Positions 42,454 to 51,232 are shown, counted from the stretch's first letter. The stretch: DNA of 64,000 bases from JARRNE01 sp963824085 (GCA_963824085.1 CAWGNT010000009.1:186001-250000); one strand, 5' to 3'. A program made the numbers and translations. The notes: generated by a model from the letters alone, not told the origin.

Positions 42454-44960
42454 TACCGATAATTCTGCGTGCGAGTCTACGCCACCTTGCGCACCATCCC
42501 TCGCAATCCTGGCTGACACTGGTTGGCATAGGCATGGGCGTCGCAGTCGTAGTCGCCGTGGACATTGCCAATTTCAGTGCGCGCACTGCGTTTCGGCTCT
42601 CCGTCGAACGCGTCGCCGGGCAGGCCACGCACGAAATCGTGGGCGCGGCCGGAAGCGTCCCGGAAGCCGTGTACGCGGCTCTGCGCCTGCAAGGAAGACT
42701 AAGGCGGGCTACCCCCATCATCGAAGGGAGCGTTCGCATCGGCAGGCGCACCTTCACCCTGCTTGGGATCGACCCCGTCGCTTCCGCGGCCCTGCGTCAG
42801 CCCCGGGAGCAGGCAGCCCTGGCAGACCTGCCAACGCTCCTCACCAAGCCCGGGGCACTGCTGCTCGGCGAGGTCGACGCCCGCAGCTTGGGGGTGGAGG
42901 CGGGTTCGCGCCTTCACCTGGAAGTCGGTGAACGGCAGTATTCCGGCGTCGTCGCTGGGATCGTTCGCGGAGACCGAACAGCCCTCGACGGGCTCGCAAT
43001 CGCCGACATCGCCACGGCCCAAGAGCTCCTGGGTCGACCCGGCGTGGTCGACCGCATCGATCTCATACTCGGTCAAGGCCAAGCGGGAACCGTAGCCGCA
43101 GCGCTTCCGCCTGGCCTCCGACTGGTCCCTACCGAGCGGCGCCGTGGTGCGCTCGACAAGCTTACGCGGGCCTTTCGGACCAACCTCACGGCGATGAGCC
43201 TGCTCGCGCTGTTGGTGGGAGGCTTCCTGATCTACAACACAATGACCTTTGCGGTGCTGCGCCGGCGTCCGCTGCTCGGCACGCTGCGCACCCTGGGCGC
43301 CACAAGGTCGCAACTCTTTGGACTCGTACTCACCGAGGCGCTCGTGCTCGCACTTGTCGGCGGAGTCATCGGAATTTCCGCCGGAATCGCGGCAGGCTGG
43401 GGCCTCGTCCAGCTGGTCGCCCGCACCATCAACGACCTCTACTTCACGCTGACGGTCAGTCAGCTGTTCGTGTCGCCGTGGTCACTGATCAAGGGCGTCG
43501 GAATGGGCCTGGTGACCACACTGGTCGCCGCCTTGCCTCCCGCCGCCGAGGCGGCCGCCGCGCAACCGCGCGACGTCCTGCGCCGCAACCGCATCGAGCA
43601 AGAGGCACACCGCCTCCTGCCCTGGGTCACCTTCGGCGGGGCCGCACTGATGTTGGTGGGCCTCAGCCTCCTTCAGGTCCCGAGTCGATCCATCTGGGTC
43701 GGGTTCGTTGCACTCTTCGCGGTTATTATTGGATTCAGCCTTTGTGTTCCAATCATGGCTCGAGGCTTGGTTAGCCTTGTGACGCCAGTGCTAGGATGCA
43801 TTGCCGGACCCCACGGGCGCCTGGCGGGGAGGAGCGTCGCCGGCTCCATCAGCCGCACGGGTATAGCCGTCGCAGCCCTCACGGTCGCCGTGTCCGCCAG
43901 CATAGGCGTAGGCATCATGATCCAAAGCCTGCGCGGGAGCGTCGCCGAATGGCTCACGAACACCCTGAGCAGCGATCTCTACGTTTCGGTCCCAGATTCA
44001 TCGACGGGCGTCAGCGACCGGTTGTCGCCCCAGCTCGCCGATGCCCTGGTCAGCGTTCCCGGCATCGCCGAGGTCAGCAAGGGCCGCCGCGTGCGGGTCG
44101 AGACCACCTCCGGGCCGGTCACCCTGCTTGCGCTCGAATCCTCGTCTCGAAGTCACCAAGGGTTCCGCCTCGTCGGGAAGCCGGCCCAGAACCTGTGGCC
44201 GCGCTTCGAGGCGGGAGAGCTCATCCTGATCTCGGAGCCCTATTCTTACCACCAACGATTGAGCGCCGGGGACAATCTTCTCCTCTTCACAGCCCGGGGC
44301 TGGCGGCGATTCGAGATCGGCGGAATCTTCGCAGACTACGGCTCCGACAAGGGGATGCTTGTCATGGAGCGCCACCTCTACGCGCACCTGTGGAGCGACC
44401 CAACGGTGTCAACCATGGGTGTGGTCCTCGCCCCAGGGGCCGCGATCCGGTCGGCGCTTCAGCAAGTTCGTACCTTGGTCGACAGATACGGTACGGGCAT
44501 CCAGGTACGTGCGAACCGGACGATCCGAGAGGAGTCCTTGGCCGTATTCGACCGCACCTTCGTCATCACTAGGGTACTTCGGACCCTGGCTCTGGGCGTT
44601 GCATTCGTTGGCGTCCTGAGTGCCCTGATGGCATTGCAGCTCGAGCGCGCCCGCGACTACGCGACCTTACGCGCGATCGGCTTCTCCCCGGGTCAGCTCG
44701 TCGTGTTGATCTTGCTTCAGACTTCCGTCATGGGTTTGGCCGCGGGCGTGCTCGCTCTGCCCCTCGGGTGGATGATGGGGGGCATTCTTGTCGATGTCAT
44801 CAACGTGCGTTCCTTTGGGTGGAGTATGGAGATGGTAGTGCCCCGTAGCGCGCTCTTTCTCGGGCTCGCGCTCGCCGCGTCAGCCGCGCTTCTGGCGGGA
44901 CTCTACCCAGCCCTCAAGGTCGCGCGCACCAGTCCCGGAACAGCGCTCCGGGAGGAGTGA
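42450..44960 (+). CDS. FtsX-like ABC transporter permease, large duplicated form
   Basis: 836 residues, starting at a GTG that overlaps the ATPase stop. It contains two copies of the FtsX-like core: an N-terminal helix (HPSQSWLTLVGIGMGVAVVVAVDIANFS) and periplasmic MacB-like domain, then helices with RTLGATRSQLFGLVLTEALVLAL. A second membrane block with GSISRTGIAVAALTVAVSASIGVGIMIQSLRG and a second periplasmic domain follow, then RAIGFSPGQLVVLILLQTSVMGLAAG and GLYPALKVARTSPGTALREE. This doubled architecture is typical of large predicted exporters; a single polypeptide may supply both halves. Substrate unknown (lipid, lipoprotein or peptide). Confidence 0.93.
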   Translation: MIPIILRASLRHLAHHPSQSWLTLVGIGMGVAVVVAVDIANFSARTAFRLSVERVAGQATHEIVGAAGSVPEAVYAALRLQGRLRRATPIIEGSVRIGRRTFTLLGIDPVASAALRQPREQAALADLPTLLTKPGALLLGEVDARSLGVEAGSRLHLEVGERQYSGVVAGIVRGDRTALDGLAIADIATAQELLGRPGVVDRIDLILGQGQAGTVAAALPPGLRLVPTERRRGALDKLTRAFRTNLTAMSLLALLVGGFLIYNTMTFAVLRRRPLLGTLRTLGATRSQLFGLVLTEALVLALVGGVIGISAGIAAGWGLVQLVARTINDLYFTLTVSQLFVSPWSLIKGVGMGLVTTLVAALPPAAEAAAAQPRDVLRRNRIEQEAHRLLPWVTFGGAALMLVGLSLLQVPSRSIWVGFVALFAVIIGFSLCVPIMARGLVSLVTPVLGCIAGPHGRLAGRSVAGSISRTGIAVAALTVAVSASIGVGIMIQSLRGSVAEWLTNTLSSDLYVSVPDSSTGVSDRLSPQLADALVSVPGIAEVSKGRRVRVETTSGPVTLLALESSSRSHQGFRLVGKPAQNLWPRFEAGELILISEPYSYHQRLSAGDNLLLFTARGWRRFEIGGIFADYGSDKGMLVMERHLYAHLWSDPTVSTMGVVLAPGAAIRSALQQVRTLVDRYGTGIQVRANRTIREESLAVFDRTFVITRVLRTLALGVAFVGVLSALMALQLERARDYATLRAIGFSPGQLVVLILLQTSVMGLAAGVLALPLGWMMGGILVDVINVRSFGWSMEMVVPRSALFLGLALAASAALLAGLYPALKVARTSPGTALREE

Positions 44961-45433
44961 CGCGACCAAGGGGTACGCCACCAGCGAAGGCCTATCCGGC
45001 ATATTCAGAGCCGGTGGCCCGTGCTGACGCCCAGCCACGACGCCTTCGTTGGCGCGGCGGACCCACCACCCATTCCGGCGGCGCGCCGATCAAAGGGGCA
45101 AAGCCTTCGTGTGCGACCGCGTCAGCGAGTCGCAGTCTCTTAGGCGGAAAATGCCAACAAGGCAGTTTCTTCAAACGCAATACAAGTTATTATTACGCAC
45201 ATGACTCATACGCTAGGCTGTGCCCACTCATTGGCCTGGATTACGAAGACGCTGTACTGGGTCGAAAGGGGGATCGCGGCCATTCTTCTGCATCGGGCGG
45301 CTTAACCATTAACCGCGAGGCGCAACAAGCACCTCCTTGTGCCTACCGGGCCCAGGATGTCTTGGCGGTCTCCATGTTCGTACCTCCAGACGATGGAATG
45401 TGAATCTGTAACCAGCGAGGCGAGTGAGTGACG
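44961..45433. other. 473-bp spacer, possible promoter, no supportable gene
   Basis: A plus-strand frame spans most of it but has no family resemblance and no ribosome site. An AT-rich island near 45178-45198 (TACAAGTTATTATTACGC) is the likeliest promoter region for the downstream DUF2934 gene, although no convincing -35 element stands at the right distance. Confidence 0.45.
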
Positions 45434-46009
45434 ATGGCTGACGACCAGAAAAAGATCGTGACCAAAAAGGCACCGGTAAAGCCGGCAGTGAAAAAGAAGG
45501 TAACCTCGGCAGGGGCCCAGGCTGCTGCTCCAAAGGAGGCCACGGCCAAAAAGCCGAGCGTCGCCGCAAAGGCCCCAACGACCAAGAAGGTCGTCGCCAA
45601 GAAGGCGCCAACGGCCGCGCCGTCCGCAGCCAGGCCCAATGCATCCGCCGCGAGACCGGCCGCCCCCGCACCGAAGCCGTCGGCTGGGGCGAAGCCGGTC
45701 GCCCCCGCACCGAAGCCGGCGGCAGCCACCCCCAAAACAGGAGCGCCCGCGCGAAAGGGAGCAGCTTCCGCTCCCAAACCCGCGGCACCCGCGCCAAGGG
45801 CCTCGGCGCCCCAAGCCATGCCGTCGCAAAAAGAGAGATCGATCGGGTCAAAGCAGCACGTGGTGACGCCTGAAGAGCGCGACGCCATGATCCGCGAGGC
45901 CGCCTACTTCAAGGCGGAAAAGCGAAACTTCGACCCGAGCTTCGACGCCGAGAATTGGGCTGACGCGGTGCGTGAGGTCGACGAGATGCTTTCCCGGCGC
46001 GGGTCCTAG
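45434..46009 (+). CDS. Histone H1-like Lys/Ala/Pro-rich protein with C-terminal DUF2934 domain
   Basis: 191 residues from ATG 45434 (an in-frame GTG two codons upstream is possible). Residues 1-130 are low-complexity Lys/Ala/Pro with repeated KKAP, KKPS and APAPKP units, like eukaryotic histone H1 tails and bacterial AlgP/AlgR3-type proteins. The last 60 residues are a compact domain of the DUF2934 type (EERDAMIREAAYFKAEKRNFD, then ENWADAVREVDEML). By analogy it binds DNA or RNA nonspecifically. DUF2934 has no established function. Confidence 0.8.
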   Translation: MADDQKKIVTKKAPVKPAVKKKVTSAGAQAAAPKEATAKKPSVAAKAPTTKKVVAKKAPTAAPSAARPNASAARPAAPAPKPSAGAKPVAPAPKPAAATPKTGAPARKGAASAPKPAAPAPRASAPQAMPSQKERSIGSKQHVVTPEERDAMIREAAYFKAEKRNFDPSFDAENWADAVREVDEMLSRRGS

Positions 46010-46041
46010 AACCCCAGCCAAGCGCCTCGCGGTTCATCGGA

Positions 46042-46069
46042 CATCGATCGCTGCATGCAGCGATCGATG
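46042..46069. repeat. Perfect 28-bp palindrome
   Basis: CATCGATCGCTGCA is followed with no spacer by its exact complement. It lies 33 bp after the DUF2934 stop and is not followed by a T-run on either strand, so it is a weak candidate for an intrinsic terminator. It could be a protein-binding operator, a recombination or resolution site, or an RNA-stabilising hairpin. Confidence 0.85.
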
Positions 46070-46138
46070 GCGGTCGGCGCGTGTCGAGCTACGGCAACGT
46101 CGGGGCGACGCGATAAGCCGCCCTACCCCTTGTTGCAC

Positions 46139-46162
46139 GGCTGACCCGCCATTGGGTCAGCC
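46139..46162. other. 9-bp hairpin in the 446-bp spacer 46010-46455
   Basis: GGCTGACCC and GGGTCAGCC pair perfectly around a 6-base loop. No T-run follows on either strand. Together with the 28-bp palindrome it may mark the convergent ends of the DUF2934 gene and the Mbx-like operon. The rest of the spacer holds no gene that I can support. Confidence 0.5.
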
Positions 46163-46455
46163 CATGATAATCACCGTATCCGACCCTTCCGGTTCGGTTC
46201 TATACGCTTGCGGATCGCGAGCCTCTAGGCGAGGTGACTAGCGTCGTGCCTCAGTTGGAACGTCCGTTAGGCGGGTCGGGTGCAGGTCAGCGAAACCGTC
46301 GATCCCACACGGACGCAGTCACGGCGTGTCCCGAAGGCCAGCCAGTGAAGCACCTTATGGTGACGTACCGGGAGGCTGACCATGTCTACACCCTCTCGAG
46401 CGTCTATCCTCAAAAGGTGTTTTCCGAGCTGCTATATGATGTAACAGAACTCGCC

Positions 46456-46965
46456 TTAGACACCCCCGGAGTGGACCGTCTCATAGTAGAGCTTCTCAAG
46501 CTCCTTCTTGTGCTTGGTCTCCTCGTTGGCCAGATATTCGAAGAGCTCCTTGATCGGCCCGGGCTCGGTGCTGTCGGCAAGGGTGCGATAGTGCTCCATG
46601 GCGACATGCTCGCGTCCCATGGCGTACTGCAGTATGGCCTGGTCGTCCGGTCTGTCCCCTAGATCTGGCAGATGGATAGCGTCCGAGAATTTGGTGTCGG
46701 TCGCAGGAGTATCGACCAAGGCGAGGAGTTGCTGCTCAATGTCCTTGCGCGCAGACAGCTCGTTAAAGAGATCGAAATGCGTTTGTTCCTCCTTGGCGAG
46801 GTCTTTCACGAGCCAACGAAAGTTCTTACTGACCTTGGGAATCAAGGCGGCGTAGAAATTCCGGGCGCTCTCCTCGAACGACGACGCCACCTCGAGGATC
46901 TCCTTCAGCGTCTTCTTCGAGCGGATGCGCTCATAGCTGCCACCCGCGCCTTCGATGTCACTCAT
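46456..46965 (-). CDS. Ferritin-like diiron protein, last gene of the Mbx-like operon
   Basis: 169 residues; the ATG overlaps the stop of the upstream fusion gene (ATGA). Four-helix ferritin-like fold with a full diiron ligand set: E31 (SFEESARNFY), E59-E60-x-x-H63 (AKEEQTHF), E124 (VAMEHY) and E148-E149-x-x-H152 (NEETKHKK). This is the rubrerythrin/erythrin-type pattern, without a rubredoxin domain. By family it may reduce peroxide, sense O2 or store iron. Being co-translated with a flavin/Fe-S complex, protection of the Fe-S clusters is a reasonable inference. Two paralogs occur at 58526-59035 and 59329-59826. Confidence 0.88.
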   Translation of the reverse strand: MSDIEGAGGSYERIRSKKTLKEILEVASSFEESARNFYAALIPKVSKNFRWLVKDLAKEEQTHFDLFNELSARKDIEQQLLALVDTPATDTKFSDAIHLPDLGDRPDDQAILQYAMGREHVAMEHYRTLADSTEPGPIKELFEYLANEETKHKKELEKLYYETVHSGGV

Positions 46966-48791
46966 GCTGCTTGTTCCTTGACCGCTAGGAAATCGTTGAT
47001 GCTCTCGGCCACGCGGTGGCCGTCGGCCACCGCCGACACTACGTCTGGACCCCTCACCGCATCTCCGGCCGCCCATAGCCACGGCGCCGATGTGCGCCCG
47101 CTGGCATCGACCTTCAGACGACCGCGGTTCCACTCCAGCTCTTCTTTCAGAGACTCACCGAGCAGCTCGATGTCCGCTGCTTGGCCGATGGCCTCTATCA
47201 CCATCTCGCCCTCATGGCGCATTTCATCGGTGTCGTCGTAGGCCGGCGAAAAACGCCCGTCCGCGTCGAAGATGGACAGCACCTTCCAGGTGCGCAGGCA
47301 TTGAACCTTCCCGTCCTCGATGTGCACTTCCTGAGGGCCGCGCGCATCGTGGATCAGGATACCCTCTTCTCGAGCTTCTTTGATCTCTTCCGGGTCTGCC
47401 AAGAAATGCTCCAGGTCCTCCAGAGCGGTCAGCACGATACGCACCTGTCCATACTGCTGCTTCTGCAATCGCGCCATGGTGCGGGCGATATCCATGGCGA
47501 CGTTGCCGCCGCCTATGACCACTACCGTCTCGGGCACAGGCACAGACTCGCCCGCAGCCACAGAGCGCAGTAAATCGACAGCGCGTAAGACGTCTTCATG
47601 CTCACAGCCCGGGACGCGCGTCGAGCGACCCATCCACAAGCCGGTCGCAAGGAGCACCGCGTCAAACTGCTGCTGCAGCTCCTCCATCGTGGCGTCCTTA
47701 CCGACGCGAGTGTTGTACCTGATCTCGACCCCGAGGGAAGCGATCACATCAACATCCTGATCGAGCACCCCACCCGGGAGACGGTAGTAGGGTATACCGT
47801 AGCGGGTCATACCCCCAGGCTCCGCCTGGGCCTCGAAGACCGTCACCTCGTGGCCGTGCTTGATCAGATCAAAGGCGGCGGTGAGCCCCGCAGGTCCGGC
47901 GCCGATGATAGCGACGCGATTGCCTGTCCGATACTTGGTCTTGCCCTCGGCAGCTATTTCCTTGACCCGCTCGTGACCTACCGCGTCCATCGCGTACCGC
48001 TTAAGCCACCGGATGGCGATCGGCTCGCCGCGGTGACCGACGGAGCACGCGGTCTCGCACCGATGGGTACATACTCGCCCACACGTGTGCGCAAACGGAT
48101 TGGTGCGATAAATCTGCCGCACCGCCTCCTCGGGGTCGTTGTGCCAAATCGCGCGGATATACTCCGGGGCATGCATATGGGTCGGGCAGGCGTCGTGGCA
48201 CATGCCGCACTGAACACAGCGGGAGGCCTCGATGATCGCCTGGTTAGCGGTGTACCCGGCAACGATCTCGTCAAAGTTTCCGGTCCGTTTCTCGGGTGCT
48301 AGCTCTTCCATTGGCTGTCGGTCGAGCGCAACAAGATCTGCGTCGACCGACTTGGCCCAACCATGTCCGAAATACTTCCCGTGGATGCCCTTCGCATCGG
48401 GGAGGATGAAATAGCTGTCGAGCTCGCTGTCCAGACAGGTGTGCACGTACTCACGCGACAGGGAAATCGATCCGGTCGGGCACAGGTCAACGCACAGCGC
48501 GCACCAGCAGCAACGCCCGTAGTCGATTGCCGGGCGCAGGTTCCGGACACCCTTGGCCGCATCCTCCGGCAGACCGGGGACCTTGACCATCGTAATGGCC
48601 GCGTTGTCGCACACCTTCTGGCACGTGCTGCAGCCGATGCACTTCTCCCAGTCGTTGAGATGGAAGCCGCGGTAGTTCGCCGATGCCGGACGGGGCTCCA
48701 AGGGAACCGTGACCGGCTCCCGTGCAAAGAACCGAATGTTCTTGAGCGGGCTCAGCAGTCCGCCCTTCTCCTTGTGATCGATATCGCGCAT
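46962..48791 (-). CDS. Fusion of NuoI/MbxN-like 2x[4Fe-4S] subunit and GltD-like FAD/NAD(P)H oxidoreductase
   Basis: 609 residues. The N-terminal part resembles NuoI/MbxN with Cys sets C51-C54-C57-C61 (CIGCSTCQKVC) and C94-C97-C100-C104 (CCWCALCVDLCP). After a linker comes a GltD-like module with two more clusters, C192-C195-C198-C202 (CVQCGMCHDACP) and the C237/C241/C245/C249 set. Then an FAD-binding GAGPAGLTAA (297-306), the pyridine nucleotide site VVVIGGGNVAMDIARTMA, and AAGDAVRGPDVVSAVADGH. The reaction centre predicted is NAD(P)H-to-FAD-to-four [4Fe-4S] clusters, passing electrons to NuoB. Its start overlaps the nuoD-like stop by 1 base (TGATG) and its stop overlaps the ferritin-like start, so it belongs to the operon. 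Confidence 0.93.
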   Translation of the reverse strand: MRDIDHKEKGGLLSPLKNIRFFAREPVTVPLEPRPASANYRGFHLNDWEKCIGCSTCQKVCDNAAITMVKVPGLPEDAAKGVRNLRPAIDYGRCCWCALCVDLCPTGSISLSREYVHTCLDSELDSYFILPDAKGIHGKYFGHGWAKSVDADLVALDRQPMEELAPEKRTGNFDEIVAGYTANQAIIEASRCVQCGMCHDACPTHMHAPEYIRAIWHNDPEEAVRQIYRTNPFAHTCGRVCTHRCETACSVGHRGEPIAIRWLKRYAMDAVGHERVKEIAAEGKTKYRTGNRVAIIGAGPAGLTAAFDLIKHGHEVTVFEAQAEPGGMTRYGIPYYRLPGGVLDQDVDVIASLGVEIRYNTRVGKDATMEELQQQFDAVLLATGLWMGRSTRVPGCEHEDVLRAVDLLRSVAAGESVPVPETVVVIGGGNVAMDIARTMARLQKQQYGQVRIVLTALEDLEHFLADPEEIKEAREEGILIHDARGPQEVHIEDGKVQCLRTWKVLSIFDADGRFSPAYDDTDEMRHEGEMVIEAIGQAADIELLGESLKEELEWNRGRLKVDASGRTSAPWLWAAGDAVRGPDVVSAVADGHRVAESINDFLAVKEQAA

Positions 48792-49933
48792 CAGCGATCT
48801 ACCTCCGGGGGGCAGGCGTCGAGGGAGAACATGATCTGCGCCACGTCCTCGATCCGAGCGCCAACCGAGAGATTTTCCAACACCTGCACGGCGTGCATCT
48901 GCGAAGGTCCGCGCACGTGGGTCCGGTATGGCCTTTCGCCACCATTCGAAACCACGTACCAGGCGAGCTCCCCCTTCGAGGACTCAACCCGTGTATAGGT
49001 CGAGCCGGCGGGGACGTTCCAAGCAAGCGGATTGGGGATCGGGCAGCGGATAGGCCCGGGGATCGAGGGTAGCCGCTCCACCACCTGGCGCAGGATCCTG
49101 ATGCTCTGGACCAGCTCCTTGCGCCGCACCAGGGCCCTGGCCCAGGCGTCACCCGCCTCTTCGGTCGGGATCTCGAACTGGAGCTTGTCGTAGACGAGAT
49201 ACGGATCATCCCGCCGGACGTCGAAGGGAAGGCCCGTGGCTCGCAGATTAGGACCGGTTACGCCCCAGTCGAGTGCCTGCTCCTGGCTGATCGTACCGAT
49301 ACCGCGGGCACGCTTGACGAACACCTGATTGGTGAACAACAGATTGTCGTAATCCGGAAGGCGCGACTCGATGTAGTCCAGCGTATTGGTCACGCGGTCG
49401 AGGAAGCCGTCAGGGATATCGCGCCGCACGCCGCCCGGTATGTTGTAGATGGAGTAGACGCGCCCACCGCACAGCTCCTCGAACAGGTCGAGGATGAGAT
49501 CGCGGTCGGCGACGCCCCAGTACATGGTCGTATACATGCCCACCGTCGCGGCGTGGCCGCCGAAGGTAAACAGATGGGCTGCGAGACGAGACATCTCCAG
49601 CTGCAGCACGCGCAGCCACTTGGCTCGCTCTGGGACCTCCAGACCACAGAGATCCTCGACCGCCAGCGAATAGCTGACCTCCATTGGCGCCGGGTCGGGG
49701 ACGCAAATGCGAGGCGTGATGGCCAGGTTCTGTATCCACAGGCGACCCTCCATGAGCTTCTCGAAGCCCCGATGAAGGTAGCCCGCATCCGCCTTACCCT
49801 GGATGACGCGGTCACCGTGTAGCTTGAGCTTGAGGGCGTAGTTGCCCTCGATCCCCGGGTGATTCGGACCGATGTTGAGCTCGTACTCGTGGCTCGGCGG
49901 ATGCCGTTTCGCCTCGTAGTTCTCAGGCCTCAT
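48791..49933 (-). CDS. nuoD: NuoD/MbxL-like 49-kDa subunit without [NiFe] ligands
   Basis: 380 residues from ATG 49931-49933, overlapping the nuoC stop by 11 bases. Related to the complex I 49-kDa subunit and hydrogenase large subunits: LNIGPNHPGIEGNYALKL at the N-terminus and ADAGYLHRGFEKLMEG. Where [NiFe] hydrogenases have RxCGxC there is only one Cys (C77 in ITPRICVPDP). At the C-terminal DPCxxC position it reads SLDACPPEVDR (C374 only). Two of four nickel ligands are therefore missing, so it should not be a hydrogenase. The C-terminal EVDR matches NuoD. A longer frame 21 codons upstream is open. Confidence 0.92.
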   Translation of the reverse strand: MRPENYEAKRHPPSHEYELNIGPNHPGIEGNYALKLKLHGDRVIQGKADAGYLHRGFEKLMEGRLWIQNLAITPRICVPDPAPMEVSYSLAVEDLCGLEVPERAKWLRVLQLEMSRLAAHLFTFGGHAATVGMYTTMYWGVADRDLILDLFEELCGGRVYSIYNIPGGVRRDIPDGFLDRVTNTLDYIESRLPDYDNLLFTNQVFVKRARGIGTISQEQALDWGVTGPNLRATGLPFDVRRDDPYLVYDKLQFEIPTEEAGDAWARALVRRKELVQSIRILRQVVERLPSIPGPIRCPIPNPLAWNVPAGSTYTRVESSKGELAWYVVSNGGERPYRTHVRGPSQMHAVQVLENLSVGARIEDVAQIMFSLDACPPEVDR

Positions 49934-50501
49934 CGATGCCCCTCCGGCTGAACCGCTGCTCGTCCGGCGGGATCGCCACCCCGCCGCCTTCGGCAACCAG
50001 CTCCCGCAGCCATTGCGGGTTGTAGTCCTGCCAATCGAAGTGTTCGTTCACCCATTTCTCCGAGTCGAAATCCTTCCGCATTGGGGGTGGGCCATCCCAT
50101 TCGGTCAGAATGAACTTCTCCATGTCCGGGCTGCCCTCGAAGAAGACGCCGAACATTTCGTGGATATCTCGCTCGAAGAAGGCGGCTGGCGGATAGATGT
50201 CGTACACCGAGATATAGACGCCCGGATCGCGCGGAATCCGCGTGTGCGCGGACACCAGGGACTGCAGCTCGTAGGACCACACATGGTAGACCAGCTCGAA
50301 CTGATCCTCGTCGATCCAGTCGACGCAGGTGATGGCGGAGAGGTGAACATAGGATGCACGGCCGCGCAGCAGCTCCAGCAGCGCCGGCAAGGCGTCGGCG
50401 TTGAGGTCCACGCGTATCCGCCGGCTGCTCTTGCGCCGGACTTCGATGCCTTCGATCTCCTCGAGGAGATTGTCCAGCCAGGTCGATAACTCTTTGCTCA
50501 T
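49923..50501 (-). CDS. nuoC: NuoC/MbxK-like 30-kDa subunit
   Basis: 192 residues. The signature of the family appears as FFERDIHEMFGVFFEGSPDMEKFILTEWDG. The N-terminal domain (WLDNLLEEIEGIEVRRK, HLSAITCVDWIDEDQFELVYHVWS) fits NuoC. It bridges NuoD and NuoB in complex I and has no cofactor. The ATG overlaps the nuoB stop (ATGA). Confidence 0.93.
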   Translation of the reverse strand: MSKELSTWLDNLLEEIEGIEVRRKSSRRIRVDLNADALPALLELLRGRASYVHLSAITCVDWIDEDQFELVYHVWSYELQSLVSAHTRIPRDPGVYISVYDIYPPAAFFERDIHEMFGVFFEGSPDMEKFILTEWDGPPPMRKDFDSEKWVNEHFDWQDYNPQWLRELVAEGGGVAIPPDEQRFSRRGIDEA

Positions 50502-51232
50502 CTGCGTCGAAGCTCCGGGATCTCCAGCTTCATGTCCAAGGCCTCAAGCGGCTTTTGGTGCTGTTCCAGGAGGGCAGTGTGCTCACCCAGGGTGTCCGGC
50601 CCGAAGAGGCTGTAGTAACGCGCTTCGGCGATGGTGTCCGTCGGCGTCTGCCAGTCCTTCCCAAAGAGGCGCTGCTGCTTGCCCAGGTAGTGGTCGTAGC
50701 GGCGGTAATAGTCCTTCCACGAATCGGCCCGTCCGGTCTTGATGTTCTCCATCAGCTCGCGCATACCGGCGATCACCGCCTCCGGTCGTGGCATGCAACC
50801 GGCGATGTAGATATCCACAGGCAGATAGTCGTTGAGCTTTTTCGCCGTGGCGTAACTCTGCCAATACATCCCGCCGTTGACCGTACAGGAGCAGATACCC
50901 ACGACGTACTTGGGTGCACTCATCTGCTCATAGGTGAGAATCACGCGCTTCAACGTCTTGACCGAGACATAGCCGGTAATCAGCAGGATGTCCGCCTGGC
51001 GCGGGCTCACCATGGGTTGAATGCCCAGCCGCTCCATGTCGAAGCGCGAAGTCATCGCGGGGGGAAGCTCGATCGCCCCGCACCCTGTGCAGTAATGCAG
51101 CATGAACATGGAACGGGAGCGGCAGAACCGTATTAGCTCGTCGAACACGTTCGCCAAGGGATTGGTGCGCTTCTGGGCCTGGGGCTCCGAGGGTCGCTCC
51201 TCCCGGATCGCGATCTTGTCGAGGGCGCTCAT
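50498..51232 (-). CDS. nuoB: NuoB/MbxJ-like subunit with hydrogenase-type cluster motif
   Basis: 244 residues. The terminal [4Fe-4S] ligand set reads C48-x-x-C51 (HYCTGCGAIELPP), C114 or C116 (VGICSCTVNGGMY) and C146 (IAGCMPRPEAV). Complex I NuoB uses a tandem CC in the first motif, whereas group 4 hydrogenase small subunits and Mbx use CxxC as here. The protein has a longer C-terminal tail (about 90 residues with KDYYRRYDHYLGKQQRLFG) than standard NuoB. It passes electrons to the NuoD/NuoH interface. 52 bp follow nuoH, then coupled to nuoC. Confidence 0.93.
   Translation of the reverse strand: MSALDKIAIREERPSEPQAQKRTNPLANVFDELIRFCRSRSMFMLHYCTGCGAIELPPAMTSRFDMERLGIQPMVSPRQADILLITGYVSVKTLKRVILTYEQMSAPKYVVGICSCTVNGGMYWQSYATAKKLNDYLPVDIYIAGCMPRPEAVIAGMRELMENIKTGRADSWKDYYRRYDHYLGKQQRLFGKDWQTPTDTIAEARYYSLFGPDTLGEHTALLEQHQKPLEALDMKLEIPELRRR

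Noticed and set aside
44957..45403. 149-codon plus-strand frame after the FtsX permease
   Set aside because: No ribosome site, no family resemblance and composition unlike neighbouring coding regions; treated as noncoding.
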